From Ciborinia camelliae (lineage: Eukaryota; Ascomycota; Leotiomycetes; Helotiales; Sclerotiniaceae), in the NCBI GenBank assembly GCA_025890175.1, contig JANPYM010000012.1:613600-677599 (forward strand): a stretch of DNA of 64,000 bases, in the 5' to 3' direction. A program made the translations under genes and the position numbers. This document shows, piece by piece, positions 36,811 to 49,561 of this stretch. Numbering within the stretch: the first letter of the stretch is position 1; every line of letters begins with the position of its first letter. Under the pieces are notes generated by a model. The model searched no databases. It had not been told where the DNA came from and worked only from the letters and a program-made list of their open reading frames with translations.

Positions 36811-38370
36811 TCAAGATTCCTTTCCCCCTCCTCTCCTCTCCCCACAAACTCCACAAAAAGCTACGTCTCCTGCGTTAACATAGATCCCCTCTCTACACGT
36901 CAGGCTCGTGCATTTCCACGAATCGTGTACGTATTCGGGACGGAGGACGTTGGCGCAAATGGTGCAGGTGAGGGAAAGGGGTGGATTTTCGAAGGAGCAG
37001 ATGGGGCAGGTTGATGGGGGAGAGACGATGGGTGGAGGGGCGTTTGATTGGAGTGGAGGGGGTGAGGCGATGGGCGGTTCTTTTTTGATCGGGGTGGTGT
37101 TTGGGGTAGGTTTGTGATTCTCGTTATCATTGCGTTGAGTATCCTTCCGTGACTTTGATGACTCGGCCTCGTTTGGTGGCACTCTTTCTTCTGGTTCATT
37201 CTTGATCTTTGAGGATCTTTCCGGTTTGAAATATCTCTCGATATTCTGCATCCCCCTCAACTCTTCAAACTCCCTCTTCGCACCCTCATCGTCCCCATCC
37301 TCATCCTCACAAACCTTAACCATTCCTCTTCCCTTTTGATCCACGAGCCTACTCCCGTCAAGATCAAGCGCATCATCTGGTTCGGGTTTAATGTATATTT
37401 CGTCTTCGACACCACTCTCTGCTTCGCTATCGGTAACTAAATCTTCGTCTTTGATATCGGGCTCTTCTTTGCTGGCTTCAAAGCGAGCTAATGCTGCCGC
37501 GGCACGGAGTTCTCGGCCTCTTTTGCTGCTAGCTACTTTGGGTTTGGAGAGGTTGGTTTTGCCTTTTTCGAGGGCGGTTTTTGTGGTTAGGTCTTCTCCC
37601 ACTGCATTTGTTTGGATTAGTATTGTACTTTATGAATTTTATGGAATGAAATAGAGAGTTGCTAGGATATAAATCAAGCGATACTCACACGCCACCCCAT
37701 TAACACCAAACTTCTTCCTAATCCTCCTCTCCTTCTGTTCCTTATACGTAATCTTCGGTTTTGCCTTCCTCTTCTTCCCTCCCCCTCTCGACCTGAATGT
37801 CCCACCACATAAATGTTCCGGCAAAACCTCCCCTTCACCCAGGTGATCTCCCATAAACGCACCATCCTTCAACAATACTCCTTGTCCCCAAAGTCCATCA
37901 CCCGTATATCCCCTTTCCCAAAGTCCCCTCATTTCCGCCGAATATTCATTTCTGACTTTCCAAAACGCCCCAGAATGATTCATTTGTTTGCAATGCGCCA
38001 GCTCATGCATCATAACCATCTGGACGAATTTGAATGGGAGCCATCTTCCTGTTGATGGCGATTTGAGAACAAGTTGGATTACTTCTCCATTGTTGAAGTT
38101 GCGACCTATTTATGGAGAACATGTTAGTGTTTGCGCAACACACAAATCTGCGAAGGTGGATATACCCCAGAATTCTAAATTGGGACGATATTCCTCTAGA
38201 GATGCCACGGATAGATGATGTTTGTTCATTATGGGGGTACATTGCGCTGCGATTCGCTCGAGAAATTCTTGCGATTTGGATTCATCTTGTCCAGAGAGGG
38301 GTTTGATGAATACGATATTGTTATTTGGTTGTGTGCGTTTGACATTGATTCTCTCCCAACCTAAAGGCAT
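36811..38370 (-). CDS. WSS1: WLM-domain metalloprotease (WSS1/SPRTN-like)
   Basis: Three exons (38166-38370, 37689-38105, 36811-37601; introns of 60 and 87 nt) encode 470 residues. The WLM protease domain carries HELAHCKQMNH: zinc ligands His102, His106 and His112, and catalytic Glu103. After a Lys/Arg-rich stretch (KKRKAKPKITYKEQKERR) comes an acidic linker with hydrophobic-acidic patches (EIYIKPEPDD, MVKVCEDED) that could bind SUMO. Two C-terminal RanBP2-like zinc fingers follow: CPICSFEN...CTIC (residues 406-423) and WKCTSLTC...CGVC. Wss1 cuts proteins covalently trapped on DNA and works with Cdc48 and SUMO. For the second intron the GTGAGT donor, not the overlapping GTGTGA, keeps the frame. 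Confidence 0.93.
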
Positions 38371-38961
38371 GATGATTGACTATATGATCAAGTGGATAGA
38401 GACTGTTGAAGGAGTTGTGGTTCTGCAGATAATCATCTTCTTATGGATTGAAGATGGTTATGGTGTTGGAAAGATGTGGATGTGATGAGAGACGATAGGG
38501 GAGGGGACTGATAACGATAAGGTTCTCGCGAACCTTGAGAACGCGGTTGACACACCCAGTCACGTGCCATACAAGCTTCACATCTGCATGAAGGCACTTC
38601 TTATCTCCCCGACCTTGACATATCATGTTCCACATATTGTCATGAGTCTGATCAAATGCTCATGGATTAATAAATGAGTGAGATGAATGGTTTCCAAGGT
38701 TACTGCGGGGAGTTTGGCAAGTGCCGCCGCCTCGATGTCATCGACAAATGATTTGATGCTATACTGGTAGTAGAGCGTATGTACTCCCCGGTAGGCACCT
38801 GAGCATACCCCAGATAGAGTATCTGTTTACACTATATATACCTCATTCTTCTTCCAAAGGTAAATATTATTCTCGTTCTCAGTCCAGCTTCTAAGTCTTC
38901 TATCATATCGTACTTCTACTTTCCATTAGATACTCCCACATAAACCCAATAGTAATCTATC
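38371..38961. promoter_or_regulatory. Divergent promoter between WSS1 and the FAD monooxygenase
   Basis: 591 bp between start codons. A TATATATA box lies at about 38834, roughly 125 bp before the monooxygenase ATG, followed by a pyrimidine-rich leader. Confidence 0.5.
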
Positions 38962-40449
38962 ATGTCAACGTCCAATCAACCCAAGAAATCTTTCCATGTC
39001 GCCATTTGTGGTATGTTGAATTCAAGAACACAAGAGGAGCCATCATCTAACATGATCTAGGCGGGGGAATAGGTGGACTATGTATGGCAATTGGTCTATT
39101 GAGACACAATATACCATGTATAGTATACGAAGCAGCATCTGCATTTGCAGAAATTGTATGATAATATCACCACTTTCTCAAATTACCTTGAAGCTCATAT
39201 TTCACAGGGTGCTGGAGTATCATTCGGACCAAATTCAGTTCGGGCAATGGAATTAATAGATCCAGCCATCAAACACGGTTTCGAGAATTGTGTAACAAAC
39301 AATGGATCCCCAGAAGAAAGAGACATCTGGTTTGATTTCCGGATAGGTATGGCAGAAGAGGGTTGGAAAGATTTTAAGGCAGGACCACCCGTTAAAGAAG
39401 GGGAATTTCTTACTCAAGTTGTGGCAAAAGATTGTGGACAAGCTTCAGTTCATAGAGCGCATTTCCTTGATGAACTGGTCAAGTTGGTTCCAGATGAAAA
39501 CGCACGGTTTGGGAAAAGAGTAGAAAAGGTAGAGGAGAAGGGAGATAGATTACAGATGACTTTCCAGGATGGAACGACAGCTGAGGCCGATGCGGTGATT
39601 GGCTGTGATGGTGTTAAATCGAGAACGAGGCATATGGTTCTTGGTGATGATCATGAGGCTACATTACCGGTATTTAGTGGCAAGTATGCATATAGAGGGT
39701 TAATTCCCATGGAGAAAGCAATTGGAGCCGTTGGTGAGTCTTTGGCTAGAAATAGTCAAATATATTTAGGTCATCATGGTCATGTATGTATTGCCCCTTC
39801 AACCCAGCTCGATTTGTACTAACATCCTCACTAGGTCCTAACATTCCCAATTGAAAAAGGAGCCACAATGAACGTTGTAGCTTTCCGCACCAAGAAAGAT
39901 GGACAATGGGAAAATGAAAAATGGGTCCTCCCAATGAAAGAATCAGACATGTTTGAAGATTTCGAAGGTTGGGGCAAGAATGTAAAAAACATTCTTTCAC
40001 TTATGGAAAAACCAGATGTCTGGGCTCTCTTCGATTCCCTCCCCGCTCCAACATATTACAAAGGCCGACTTGTGCTCCTCGGCGATGCTGCGCACGCTAG
40101 TACACCGCATCAAGGAGCTGGCGCGGGCCAAGCTATCGAAGATGCTTTTATCTTGAGTAATTTACTTGGAGATTGTACGGAGGTGAGCCAGCTTGAAAGC
40201 GTATTTAAAGCGTACGATGAGGTTAGGAGGCCAAGGAGTCAGAAGGTTGTGACGACGAGTAGGGAGGCGGCAGAACTCTATGAGTTTGAGAGCAAGGAGG
40301 TGGTGGGGGGTGAAGATAAAGATGTGGATATCGAAGAGATGAAGAAGAGGTTGAGGGAGAGATGTAAATGGATTTGGAACGAGGATCTGGGAGAGCAGTT
40401 GGCGAGGGCGAGGGGACTTATGAGAGGGGAAGGGAAGACGAATTTATAG
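38962..40449 (+). CDS. FAD-dependent monooxygenase, salicylate-hydroxylase-like
   Basis: Four exons (38962-39010, 39061-39155, 39208-39783, 39835-40449; introns of 50-52 nt with clear TCTAAC or TACTAAC branch sites) encode 444 residues. The dinucleotide-binding motif CGGGIGG is at residues 16-22, GAGVSFGPN follows, the mid motif VIGCDGVKSR is present, and the second FAD motif GDAAHASTPHQGAGAGQAIE starts at residue 323. These define the class A flavin monooxygenases that hydroxylate aromatic acids such as salicylate with NAD(P)H. The substrate cannot be told from sequence. No other pathway gene lies nearby, so it looks like a stand-alone degradative or detoxifying enzyme. Confidence 0.93.
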
Positions 40450-41090
40450 GGAGGGAGGACAGAAAAGTAATGGAAAAGAGCGGAGTTTGTGATGGATTTA
40501 TGATGTCGATTATGATGATCATGGCATAGAATAGAATTCTATTTGCCATCAAAAGATTTTAACAGAATGGAATTATAGCTGGATACCGGAATGAGCCCAT
40601 GACAAAATATATCTTGTAAAATAAATGACAATCATTTCCCAATTTTAACATGTGTATGCTCACTAGCTATCATTCCATCAATGCATATTAGAAAACACCA
40701 TCTCCTCCTTCCCCTCCCGCTAGCCCATCTTTTCCCCTACATCATCCTATTCAAATTGTTCGCCTTTCGATTTCCTCTCTCCTCTCCATCTCAAATTTTA
40801 TTTTGTTGATAAACGAGAGGGGAGTAGAAAATGTATGTTCAAATAAGAAACCAAAGCTGGTTGTCATTTACAGCAACTACGTAGCTTATTAGGTCACTTG
40901 GAATTCTAATTAGCCACAAGGCATCTAAACAATGAAGACTCTTGGACATCATTTGCAAAGTAGGTTGCATGTATTTGCATTCAGATGATATGATGTCATG
41001 AACTATCCGAGAACTCTAAATCTCCCTCAGTCCACCCCATACAAGCAAGGAGAATCTAACTTCTTGACATTCCGCCTCAAAAATCAATAT
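40450..41090. other. Convergent spacer
   Basis: 641 bp between the 3' ends of the monooxygenase and TEL2. AT-rich; no gene seen. Confidence 0.5.
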
Positions 41091-44000
41091 CTATGCAAAC
41101 CCCACGGAATCCCCAATCATAAGCCTCTGATACTTCTCCACGCACTCCCCAATCCTAACCAAGACCCCTGCTCCCAACAACCTCCTCCTCTCATCCTCCT
41201 CACTCCCCCCTCTAATACCTTTAAACACTCCATCAACCCATTCCCTCGTTTCCAATAATTCCCTCCCATGTCTTTCTGCCAATCCCCTCAAATCTCCCTC
41301 ATTAATTTCTAATATCGTCATGAATGAAAAGAGAAGGGCTTCTTGTACTACCATATCAGAAATTGCTTGCGTGCGGAGACTTAAGCATAGATCCCAGAAT
41401 TCGCTCGTCATTTGTGGAAGGCTTAGAGTTGATTGGCCGGAGGAATGGAGGATTATACTTAGGGTTTTGAGGAAGAGACTTAGTAGATAGGGCTGGAATG
41501 CGATGTTAGAAGAGGAGTTTGAACCGTAGGCTTTTAGATGGATGAAGAAACGACCGGTTAGAGGGAAGAAAAACGATCCTGAGACGATTTTGGCGAGGGC
41601 ATTGGAGATGGGCTTTTTGCGCTTCTTTTCAACTTCGAGACGGGAGGAGAAGGTACGGATTTTGAGGATGTTGGGACCGGTTAGGGCATCGGCTGTTTGA
41701 GCGGCGAGTGGGGCGAGGAAGGTATTTTGGAGCGTGGTTGTTAGTGCTTCGACGGGGTTGGGTGTCGCGGTGAGAGCTGCTTTGGAAGATGATGCGGAAT
41801 AGTATTTGTGCATTGCCTCTGGGAGCTTTTTGGATGGGAAGGAAGAAGAGGATGAGCCAGTGCTATTGATAAGAGACTTATCTTCGGAACCATGGCCGCC
41901 CAATTCTCGAGCTCCGAGACCCAGTGTGGTGAGAACTGCAGCACGTTGAGCAAGAGAGTAATCGCCATCGAAGAAGGTTTTTGAAAACCACTGGCCCATT
42001 TTCTCGGGTAATGCGATGAGAATGGCGATCATAGCTTGGGAACGCATTTCTTGGAAATCTTCGATATCGTACTTGTCTTGTAGACCAACGAGAAGAGTTG
42101 CGATTTCTTCTGCGTGAGAACTCACTTCTGTACCGAAGTTGGCTTTTCGTCGGATTAGAGAGGCTGCAGTGGAAAGTGCTAATTTTTGACGATCGTAGTT
42201 TTCGGTATCTCGTAAGTAGGTGATGAGGTCACGGATATAGACAGGAGCCGTCGGCTTGTTTCTTATAATCAGTGTTGGATCTTCATCGGAGTCTTCTACA
42301 TCAGAATCAGGTTTGGCATAAGGAGTAAGTCCATCATCATCAGATTCTACTTCGTCATCGTCTTCAATTTCTTCGATGGCGATGATTTTAGAGTTTCCTT
42401 GGAAGGAATTCGGTTTTTTCGAGGGTTTAATCTTTGAGGCTTGAGTTATTTTTGGCGTCAGGGGGATAAATTTCGATTTCAGTGGCTCGAGATTACCGAT
42501 TGTATCTGAAACGTTCATTAAACTCTTATACCATTTTGCCTCGGGTGTTTTCGTCTCCTCGAGCTTGAAATCCATGATTTTCTCTCCCTTATCGACGGAG
42601 CCAGATAGAGCTTCTCCAATGACCATACCCAAGAAGCGTGCTCGAGGCGAAGATGCAGCTAATCTATTCGAAACTACACTCAAATGAGAACCCGTCCTCA
42701 TGATCATTGTAAGTCGAAGAGGCGACATTCTATGAACATATCCGGCAGATAGGAGAAGAACTTGAGCATGTACTTGGATTTAGGTCAGTAAGATAATGGA
42801 ATTCGACTATTTGAAATATCGTACCTTCTTGTTGCAAGATAGGAGCATGTCTAATGTACAAAGTATCACCAAATTGGTCCAAACTCCTTTCCAATATGGT
42901 TTCCATATCCTTTTTGTTTTTTGAGAGTGATGCGATTGCTGCACGTCGAATTGCTACACCTTCACCTATACCAGCACCCGAAGAGTTTGTCAACCAAGCT
43001 ATGAGATGATCCTTCCGCGACTCATTATCGGCAATCAGTATGTTAATGAGCTTGGCCGCAGCTGATACGATGCTTGTGTTTGTCTGCCACCATTTATCAT
43101 CATCCTCAGATGTGATATCCAACGTCAAGTTGTCTTGTGATAGTAGGTTTAAGAATGTATATAAAAGGTTCCGTTGTTCAAAACTTGGAAGATATCCATA
43201 GAGCTTCATAAATTTCAACGCATCTTCTTCTTTTTGTAGAAATAGAGAGCCTAGAATCTCTTTGGCGATATTATCTGAACATCGGTAAGTGATGAATCCA
43301 TACCAACCGAATAAGTAGTCTTACCAATATGACCAAGTCTGAGACACTTTCCGAAGAGCTCATTGCAGCTCTTCCACTCCTGATCGGCATCTTGTGGGAG
43401 AGTCTTTAACCAAAATATGATATTTTGACCCAGCCATCGGCTGTAGGAACCTCCATCGGCAATCCAATACCTATCATTTGGCTCTTTACTGAGTTCATTG
43501 GAGATTGCCTCGGCCTCAGCAGTGACTCCTATAATTTTTCCACTTCCGATCAAATTCAAAAGCTCGTTGAACAGAGCCCTCTGCTTGATGGGGACATTGG
43601 ATGAATTAGTAATAGCCTTCCAGAGCTTTTCAATGGTGCTCTCCCCTCCCAGAACCTCTACACAAAGTTGCAACTGGATCTTTAAGCTTTCTTGAGTGCT
43701 TGAACCTATATATCGTTAGATTATCCAATGAAAGTCAAAATTAGAGCTTTCTCAAACCCAATATTTTGGTAGCTTACCTCCTATATTCTTGTTGGTCTCT
43801 TTGGACTGTTGTGTGAGTCGTTTTAAATTCAGTAATATTGCATTAATACCTGTTATACTTCGAATAGAATTCAACAGTAATTTAAGAGTATGAGACTGCT
43901 TATTTTTCTTAGCCTTTCCACTTGGTTCATGGAGGATACTCCAATAATTCGGTATAACTTCAGATACCAGAACATGAACAAGTTGAGAAGCCAAAGGGCC

Positions 44001-44249
44001 CGGGGAGGTTATACTGAAAGTTGTTTCTTTATCCAAAAATTCCAGGACTGATCTCAGATCATCAAAACTTGGTTGGTTTTTTAAAGTCTTCAATGCTTCT
44101 TCAGTGCTTGATATGTGGATAGGGTTTGAATAAGCATCATTTGCCGGTTGGATTAATGGCGATGAGGTAGAAATCTCAACAAGAGCATCTTCATCCTTTT
44201 GCTCTTGCCTTTTATAGATTATACTCACAGGAGTGAGTAGGCCATCCAT
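41091..44249 (-). CDS. TEL2: Telomere-length regulator TEL2 (TTT complex)
   Basis: Four exons (43778-44249, 43325-43705, 42825-43274, 41091-42772; introns 72, 50 and 52 nt) encode 994 residues. The start (MDGLLTPVS), RNLLYTFLNLLS and HAQVLLLSAGYVHRM blocks are typical of fungal Tel2. An acidic linker precedes the conserved Telomere_reg-2 domain at about residues 611-730 (PVYIRDLITYL, SLIRRKANF, DYSLAQRAAVLTTLGLGAREL). Tel2 with Tti1/Tti2 and Hsp90 stabilises the PIKK kinases (TOR, ATM/Tel1, ATR/Mec1). The last intron uses an AAG acceptor, which is less common; the alternative AAG 11 bases on would lose the conserved HAQ. It shares a 306-bp promoter with UBA3. Confidence 0.93.
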
Positions 44250-44555
44250 AGCTACATGAAATTGGGGAAGGGAAGGAAGGACTTTGGCCGAATTTTGAAC
44301 TTCTTGGTTGGGCTCGGTTTATAGTTTTGTCAATGGCACTATAATTATAGCCAGCCATATACGGCGGGGCATGTGGCTGCGGCATGTGGCTGCGGCTAGC
44401 GCGTCTCTGATAGCGCTAACAGCTCATGCACCTCGATAAGAACCATCCATTACCAACAGCTCGAAGATGATGTTTTGATCTCGCACTCACACTTTTCCTT
44501 CGACAACATACTCTTTTACTGCGCGAAGAAAAAAAAGAAAACCGCCCCAGGAATC
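44250..44555. promoter_or_regulatory. Divergent promoter between TEL2 and UBA3
   Basis: 306 bp. Near the middle it has an exact 13-bp direct tandem pair, GCATGTGGCTGCG, at 44369-44381 and 44382-44394, in an otherwise AT-rich region, followed by two AGCGC elements. This could be a binding site for a shared regulator, which is inference. Confidence 0.6.
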
Positions 44556-46169
44556 ATGATATCTTCAAGCACTTCAACTACTTCAACAGAGCCGCTCTCA
44601 CGATGGTATCTATATTCCATTGATTTATTTACTACCAAGCTAACTTCTCAAAGGACTTATTTAGACAATATTCGTCGCACTGCTGGACCTTTCACTGATG
44701 AGGGATTTGATGTTAGTGAGGCAGCAGCTTCATTGATGGATAGCATGAAGATTTTGTAAGTTTGTATATTTGGATATTTGAAGGAAAGAGAGGAAAATAT
44801 GTTGCTAATACTTCTGTAGGGTGATGTTAGTTGCCTAAACAATTCGCAAACGGAGCTCATAGCGCTAACAGGAAGTAGAGGAGCAGGAGGTCTTGGTTGC
44901 GAAATCTTAAAGAATCTAGCACTTTCGGGATTTAAGACTATACATGTGATTGATATGGGTACTTATATCTTCACCATACTCCGAGAAAACATTCTAATCG
45001 AGCTTTTGTAGATACAATCGATGTCTCAAATCTCAATCGACAATTCCTTTTCCGCCATAGCGATGTTGGCAAATCGAAAGCCGAAGTTGCAGCAAAATTT
45101 GTGGAAAAACGAGTAAAAGGAGTCACAATCGTACCGCATAACTGCAAGATCCAAGACAAGGATGAGGACTTCTATATGCAGTTCAATATTGTTGTGTGCG
45201 GGTTGGATAGCATTGAAGCTCGGCGCTGGATTAACTCTAAATTGGTAGAGATGGTGGATATGGAAAACCAGGAGAGTTTGAAGCCATTGATAGATGGAGG
45301 CACTGAAGGTACTGAGGATGTTAGAGCTATATGGGACAATGATGCTAACAACAATATTAGGATTCAAGGGCCAGTCTCGTGTTATTATACCGACTATGAC
45401 TTCCTGTATTGAATGTCAACTCGATATGCATGCGCCCCGAGCCGCTGTACCTCTGTGTACTTTAGCAACCATTCCACGACAACCCGAGCATTGCATCGAA
45501 TGGGCGCATATTATGGCTTGGGAGCAAGAAAAGCCATTTCCCAAGCTAGACAACGATGACCCTGAGCACATTACCTGGCTCTACAAAAAGGCCTTGATAA
45601 GAGCCCAAGAATTTAACATCCCTGGTGTTACTTATTCTTTGACTCAAGGGGTTGTCAAAAACATTATTCCAGCCATTGCTTCGACCAATGCGATTATTGC
45701 GGCTAGTTGCTGCAACGAAGCCTTTAAGCTGGCAACTTCTACTAATCCTGCGCTGGGATTGGAGGAAAATTACATGATGTACAGTGGAAATGACAGTATT
45801 TACACGTACACATTTAAACACGAGAAGAAGGACGATTGTCCCGTGTGCGGAAACTTGGCAAGGGATTTGGGCATCGATCCAAATTTGACTCTTCAAGAGT
45901 TCATTGACTCTTTAGCTCACAGGCCAGAGGCACAGCTCAAGAAGCCCTCGATTCGTTCGGCGGATAATAAATCTTTATACATGCAGAGCCCGGAGAGTTT
46001 GCGTGTGAAGACCGAGCATAATTTAACAAGGAAGATGGGAGAAATGACTGGAGATGGAGATGAGATTGCGGTGACGGATCCATCATTGGGATCAGTGATG
46101 TTCAAGTACAGACTGAACTTCTCCAAGCCGTTTGAGGCCGATGCTGCCAAGGAAAATGGACCTGCCTAG
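44556..46169 (+). CDS. UBA3: NEDD8-activating enzyme E1 catalytic subunit UBA3
   Basis: Six exons: 44556-44605, 44654-44755, a 6-nt exon 44820-44825, 44879-44958, 45012-45308 and 45361-46169, encoding 447 residues. The tiny exon supplies Val52-Ile53, completing [15 protein letters not shown], the adenylate-binding loop; without it the frame either breaks or lacks two residues. The flanking introns have strong signals (GTAAGT...GCTAATAC...TAG and GTTAGT...GCTAAC...TAG). [16 protein letters not shown] and KDEDFYMQF are adenylation-domain signatures. The catalytic Cys223 sits in PEHCIEWAH. CxxC pairs (CIEC, CPVC) are the zinc ligands. The C terminus holds the ubiquitin-fold domain. Uba3 with Ula1/NAE1 activates NEDD8/Rub1 for cullin modification. 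Confidence 0.95.
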
Positions 46170-46448
46170 ATGGGATAGGATGGGAATGATAATGAATGAA
46201 TTATGAGCAAAATGAAATGTAATTAGCGGGGTCATTGGCAAAAGGAGTTCTGAATAGCTTGCATAGGTAGTTACTCATAAATGGGATTATGAGAGAATGA
46301 TATCATAAGTAGGCATTGACTTTTTGGTTATAATAATCTCTCTAGAATCTAGATACCTACCTATTTATGCACGAATAAACCAACCAACGCCATAATTCCT
46401 AAACTCCAGCAATGCTCGTGATAAAATCGTTCCCTTACATCCCCATAA

Positions 46449-47666
46449 TTACTTCGTCATATTCTGCAAACTCATCTTGAATGCTTCACACTTTGTTCTC
46501 AGTGTCTTGATTGACTCCAAAAACAACTCATCGCTGTCCCATTGTCCTAAACTCTCAATCGAGAAGATGAAATGATCCCTAACTCTTCCCAATTTGACCT
46601 TGCCTTGGAATTCCTCATGTCTCAAACATTCTCTGCTGACTGTATCCCTCATGGCATCTACAACCACCGCCTTCTTCTCACCCTCATATCCTTCATAACC
46701 ACTTCCCTTGATCTTTGCCTCCTTCGCTGTAACCTTCTCAATTCCAATAACTCCGGCGGGAAAACATCTTTGGAATTTAACCGCATCTTTGCCCAAAATT
46801 GGTCGAGTAATATCGATGACTGGCAGAAGTCGATACGACGCCGTAGCTACAGGCGAGAACTTGGCGTGATCTCTTCCAATTCCCTTAATCGCATGCATAT
46901 CAATATCAATGACTTGACCAGGTCTCATCTTCGCAATCAAAATATCTGGATTGGGACTCTTGATAGTGTTTTCGCCGCTGAAAAACTCGAGTTGTCGCCC
47001 AAAGGGTTTGAATTCGATATCCTTCGCATATACATGTGCATTGTGGTACTTTTTCTTTGGATCCGTTTCTCCTGGAGCAGCATCCTTGTTGCGTGTGCAT
47101 TCGATTTTTAGGGACAATTGAACAGTATTATGGTCGAAAGAACCGAGGTGACGTTCTTCTTCGGGGGTTTCTTCCTCGGGCTTTTGGAACCATTTCATAT
47201 AATCTAAGAGTCCTTCTTTTCCGCCTTTGAATGGTACGAGACCGAGACGACCACAGAGAACTTCATCTTGGATTACGGAGGTGTTGTTTTTCACGAAACA
47301 GTATTCGATGGCGAGGGTAGGTATTTCGGCAATGAGAATTCGACGGAAGGCATTGGCGACAGAGGCATCGATTCCGACGAGGGAAAATGAGGAGAGGAGT
47401 GGTTCGTTTTGGTGGAATACTATTGAAAGATTCTTGGCGAATGTATCTTTATCCCATGAATGATCTTCGTTGGGCCAGTGACCTGGGAAATCTGTGGATG
47501 TGATATCGGTGACAGTTTCGGTATTTACTCCTACTATCTATGAAGCAATTAGAAAATGAAAATCAATAAAAGCTGTAGAGCTTGTTACCTTTCTAGCTGC
47601 CAGTTCTCTTTCGGAGAAGTTCCTGGGTTGCTGGACTCTTAACGGAATATCTGATGATGGCGCCAT
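46449..47666 (-). CDS. RPC40: RNA polymerase I/III subunit RPC40 (RPAC1)
   Basis: Two exons (47589-47666 and 46449-47537; 51-nt intron) encode 388 residues. The alpha-subunit-like dimerisation domain is evident: GIDASVANAFRRILIAEIPT, AIEYCFVKNNTSVIQDEVL and HRLGLVPF-type CGRLGLVPFKG, then GQVIDIDMHAIKGIGRDHAKFSPVATA and, near the end, RDHFIFSIESLGQW. RPC40 pairs with RPC19 (AC19) as the assembly platform shared by RNA polymerases I and III. It converges with UBA3 (279 bp between stops) and diverges from the complex I gene (334 bp between starts). Confidence 0.96.
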
Positions 47667-48000
47667 TGTGTATGATTTTAAAAACAAAGTAAAAGAATCG
47701 CGGGGTCTTAACTCTCTGTCGCAAAGAATCTGAAGATACAAAAAAATAAATTTTGATTGTATCGGCGTCAAGATCAACCGGTGCCGACCCCTGCTACCTA
47801 TAACCACCAATCAAAAGGTCTCAAATAAGCAAAGCTAAACAAAAGATCCGTGCTAAGAAGTCATGAACATCATCTACGACGCAGTAGATAATCAAAGAGG
47901 CAAAAAGCTAACGGCCTCACTCTCCACTACTCAGCCTCATTGTCTCCCAAAGCATTGAGATCTGGTAGATATCTCCAGTATCTCTTCAGTTTTGTCCACA
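47667..48000. promoter_or_regulatory. Divergent promoter between RPC40 and NDUFS2
   Basis: 334 bp between start codons. No clear TATA box; nothing else distinctive seen. Confidence 0.5.
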
Positions 48001-49561
48001 ATGGCCGCATCACTATTTCGGCAGGCCGGGCGCACAGCTGCCAAATGCTCGTTGCGACCCACCACAACACTTCGTCCCTCAACACCAAGAGCCTCAATCC
48101 GAGCATTTTCAGCACTCCCTGCACGCAGATATGCAGAGCCATATGAGGGCACAAGATTAGTTCCTACCGATGAACATTTCTCACAATCCAAAACCCCAGA
48201 TAATACCAACGAAATCCCCGATTCGAGTCTGCTGGAAGGCGAACATGTGGAGAAGAGAAAGATTCGCCATTATACTGTCAACTTTGGTCCTCAACATCCG
48301 GCCGCTCACGGTGTGTTGCGTCTAATTTTGGAGCTGAATGGAGAGGAAATCGTTCGATCGGATCCCCACGTCGGTTTATTGCATCGTGGAACCGAGAAAT
48401 TGATCGAATATAAGACATATATCCAGGCCTTACCATACTTTGATCGATTGGATTACGTTTCTATGATGACCAATGAGCAATGTTTCTCCTTGGCTGTTGA
48501 GAAACTGTTAAATGTGGAAATTCCCGAGCGCGCGAAATGGATTCGAACACTTTTTGGTGAAATCACTAGAATTTTGAATCATCTTATGTCCATTTTGTCT
48601 CACGCAATGGATGTTGGTGCTCTTACACCTTTCTTGTGGGGATTTGAAGAACGTGAGAAGCTTATGGTAAGGAAAATGAATTTTATTTAGATTAACTTTC
48701 AACTATCTAGGAAATGCAATGAAGCTAATATCCACCGTAGGAATTCTATGAACGAGTTTCAGGAGCCCGCTTGCACGCTGCATATGTTCGACCAGGTGGT
48801 GTCCATCAAGATATGCCAGTTGGACTCCTCGATGATATCTATCAATGGGCCACTCAGTTCAGTGATCGTATTGATGAAACTGAGGAACTACTTACCGATA
48901 ATAGAATTTGGATTGGACGAACTAAAGGAGTTGGTGTCGTTTCGGCTGCTGATGCTTTGAACTTAAGTTTCACTGGAGTTATGCTTCGAGGAAGTGGTGT
49001 TCCATGGGATGTCCGTAAGAGCCAGCCATATGACGCATATGATCAGGTCGAGTTCGATGTTCCAGTTGGTGTTAACGGTGATTGTTATGATCGATACCTC
49101 TGCAGAATGGAAGAGTTCAGACAATCTCTGCGAATTATTCATCAATGTTTGAATAAGATGCCAGCCGGACCAATCCGTGTAGAAGACTACAAGATCTCAC
49201 CACCACCTCGTGCTGCCATGAAGGAGAATATGGAAGCACTTATCCACCACTTTTTGCTGTTTACCAAGGGATACACTGTTCCACCTGGAGAGACTTATTC
49301 CGCAATTGAGGCGCCAAAGGGTGAAATGGGTGTGTACGTTGTAAGTGACGGAAGTGAAAGGCCATACCGATGCAAGATTCGCGCACCAGGTTTCGCTCAT
49401 TTGGGTGGATTCGATCAAATTTCAAGAGGACATTTGCTTGCTGACGCAGTTGCTATCATTGGTACTATGGATTTGGGTAAGTTTTCATGAAAACATTGGT
49501 CGCTTCGCCCGTAAATCCATGCTAACCAGACTTTGTAGTCTTTGGAGAAGTTGATCGGTAG
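48001..49561 (+). CDS. nuo-49: Complex I 49-kDa subunit (NDUFS2), mitochondrial
   Basis: Three exons (48001-48666, 48741-49476, 49539-49561) encode 474 residues. The N terminus ([20 protein letters not shown] and further Arg/Ser/Thr) is a mitochondrial presequence. Conserved motifs follow in order: [57 protein letters not shown], and the C terminus IGTMDLVFGEVDR. The last exon holds only seven codons plus stop, but these complete the family's invariant end. The protein lines the quinone pocket with PSST and helps hold cluster N2 in NADH:ubiquinone oxidoreductase. Very secure. Confidence 0.98.

Noticed and set aside
38962..40449. Secondary-metabolite cluster around the FAD monooxygenase
   Set aside because: Neighbours are WSS1 and TEL2, both housekeeping. 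No synthase, transporter or pathway regulator is nearby.
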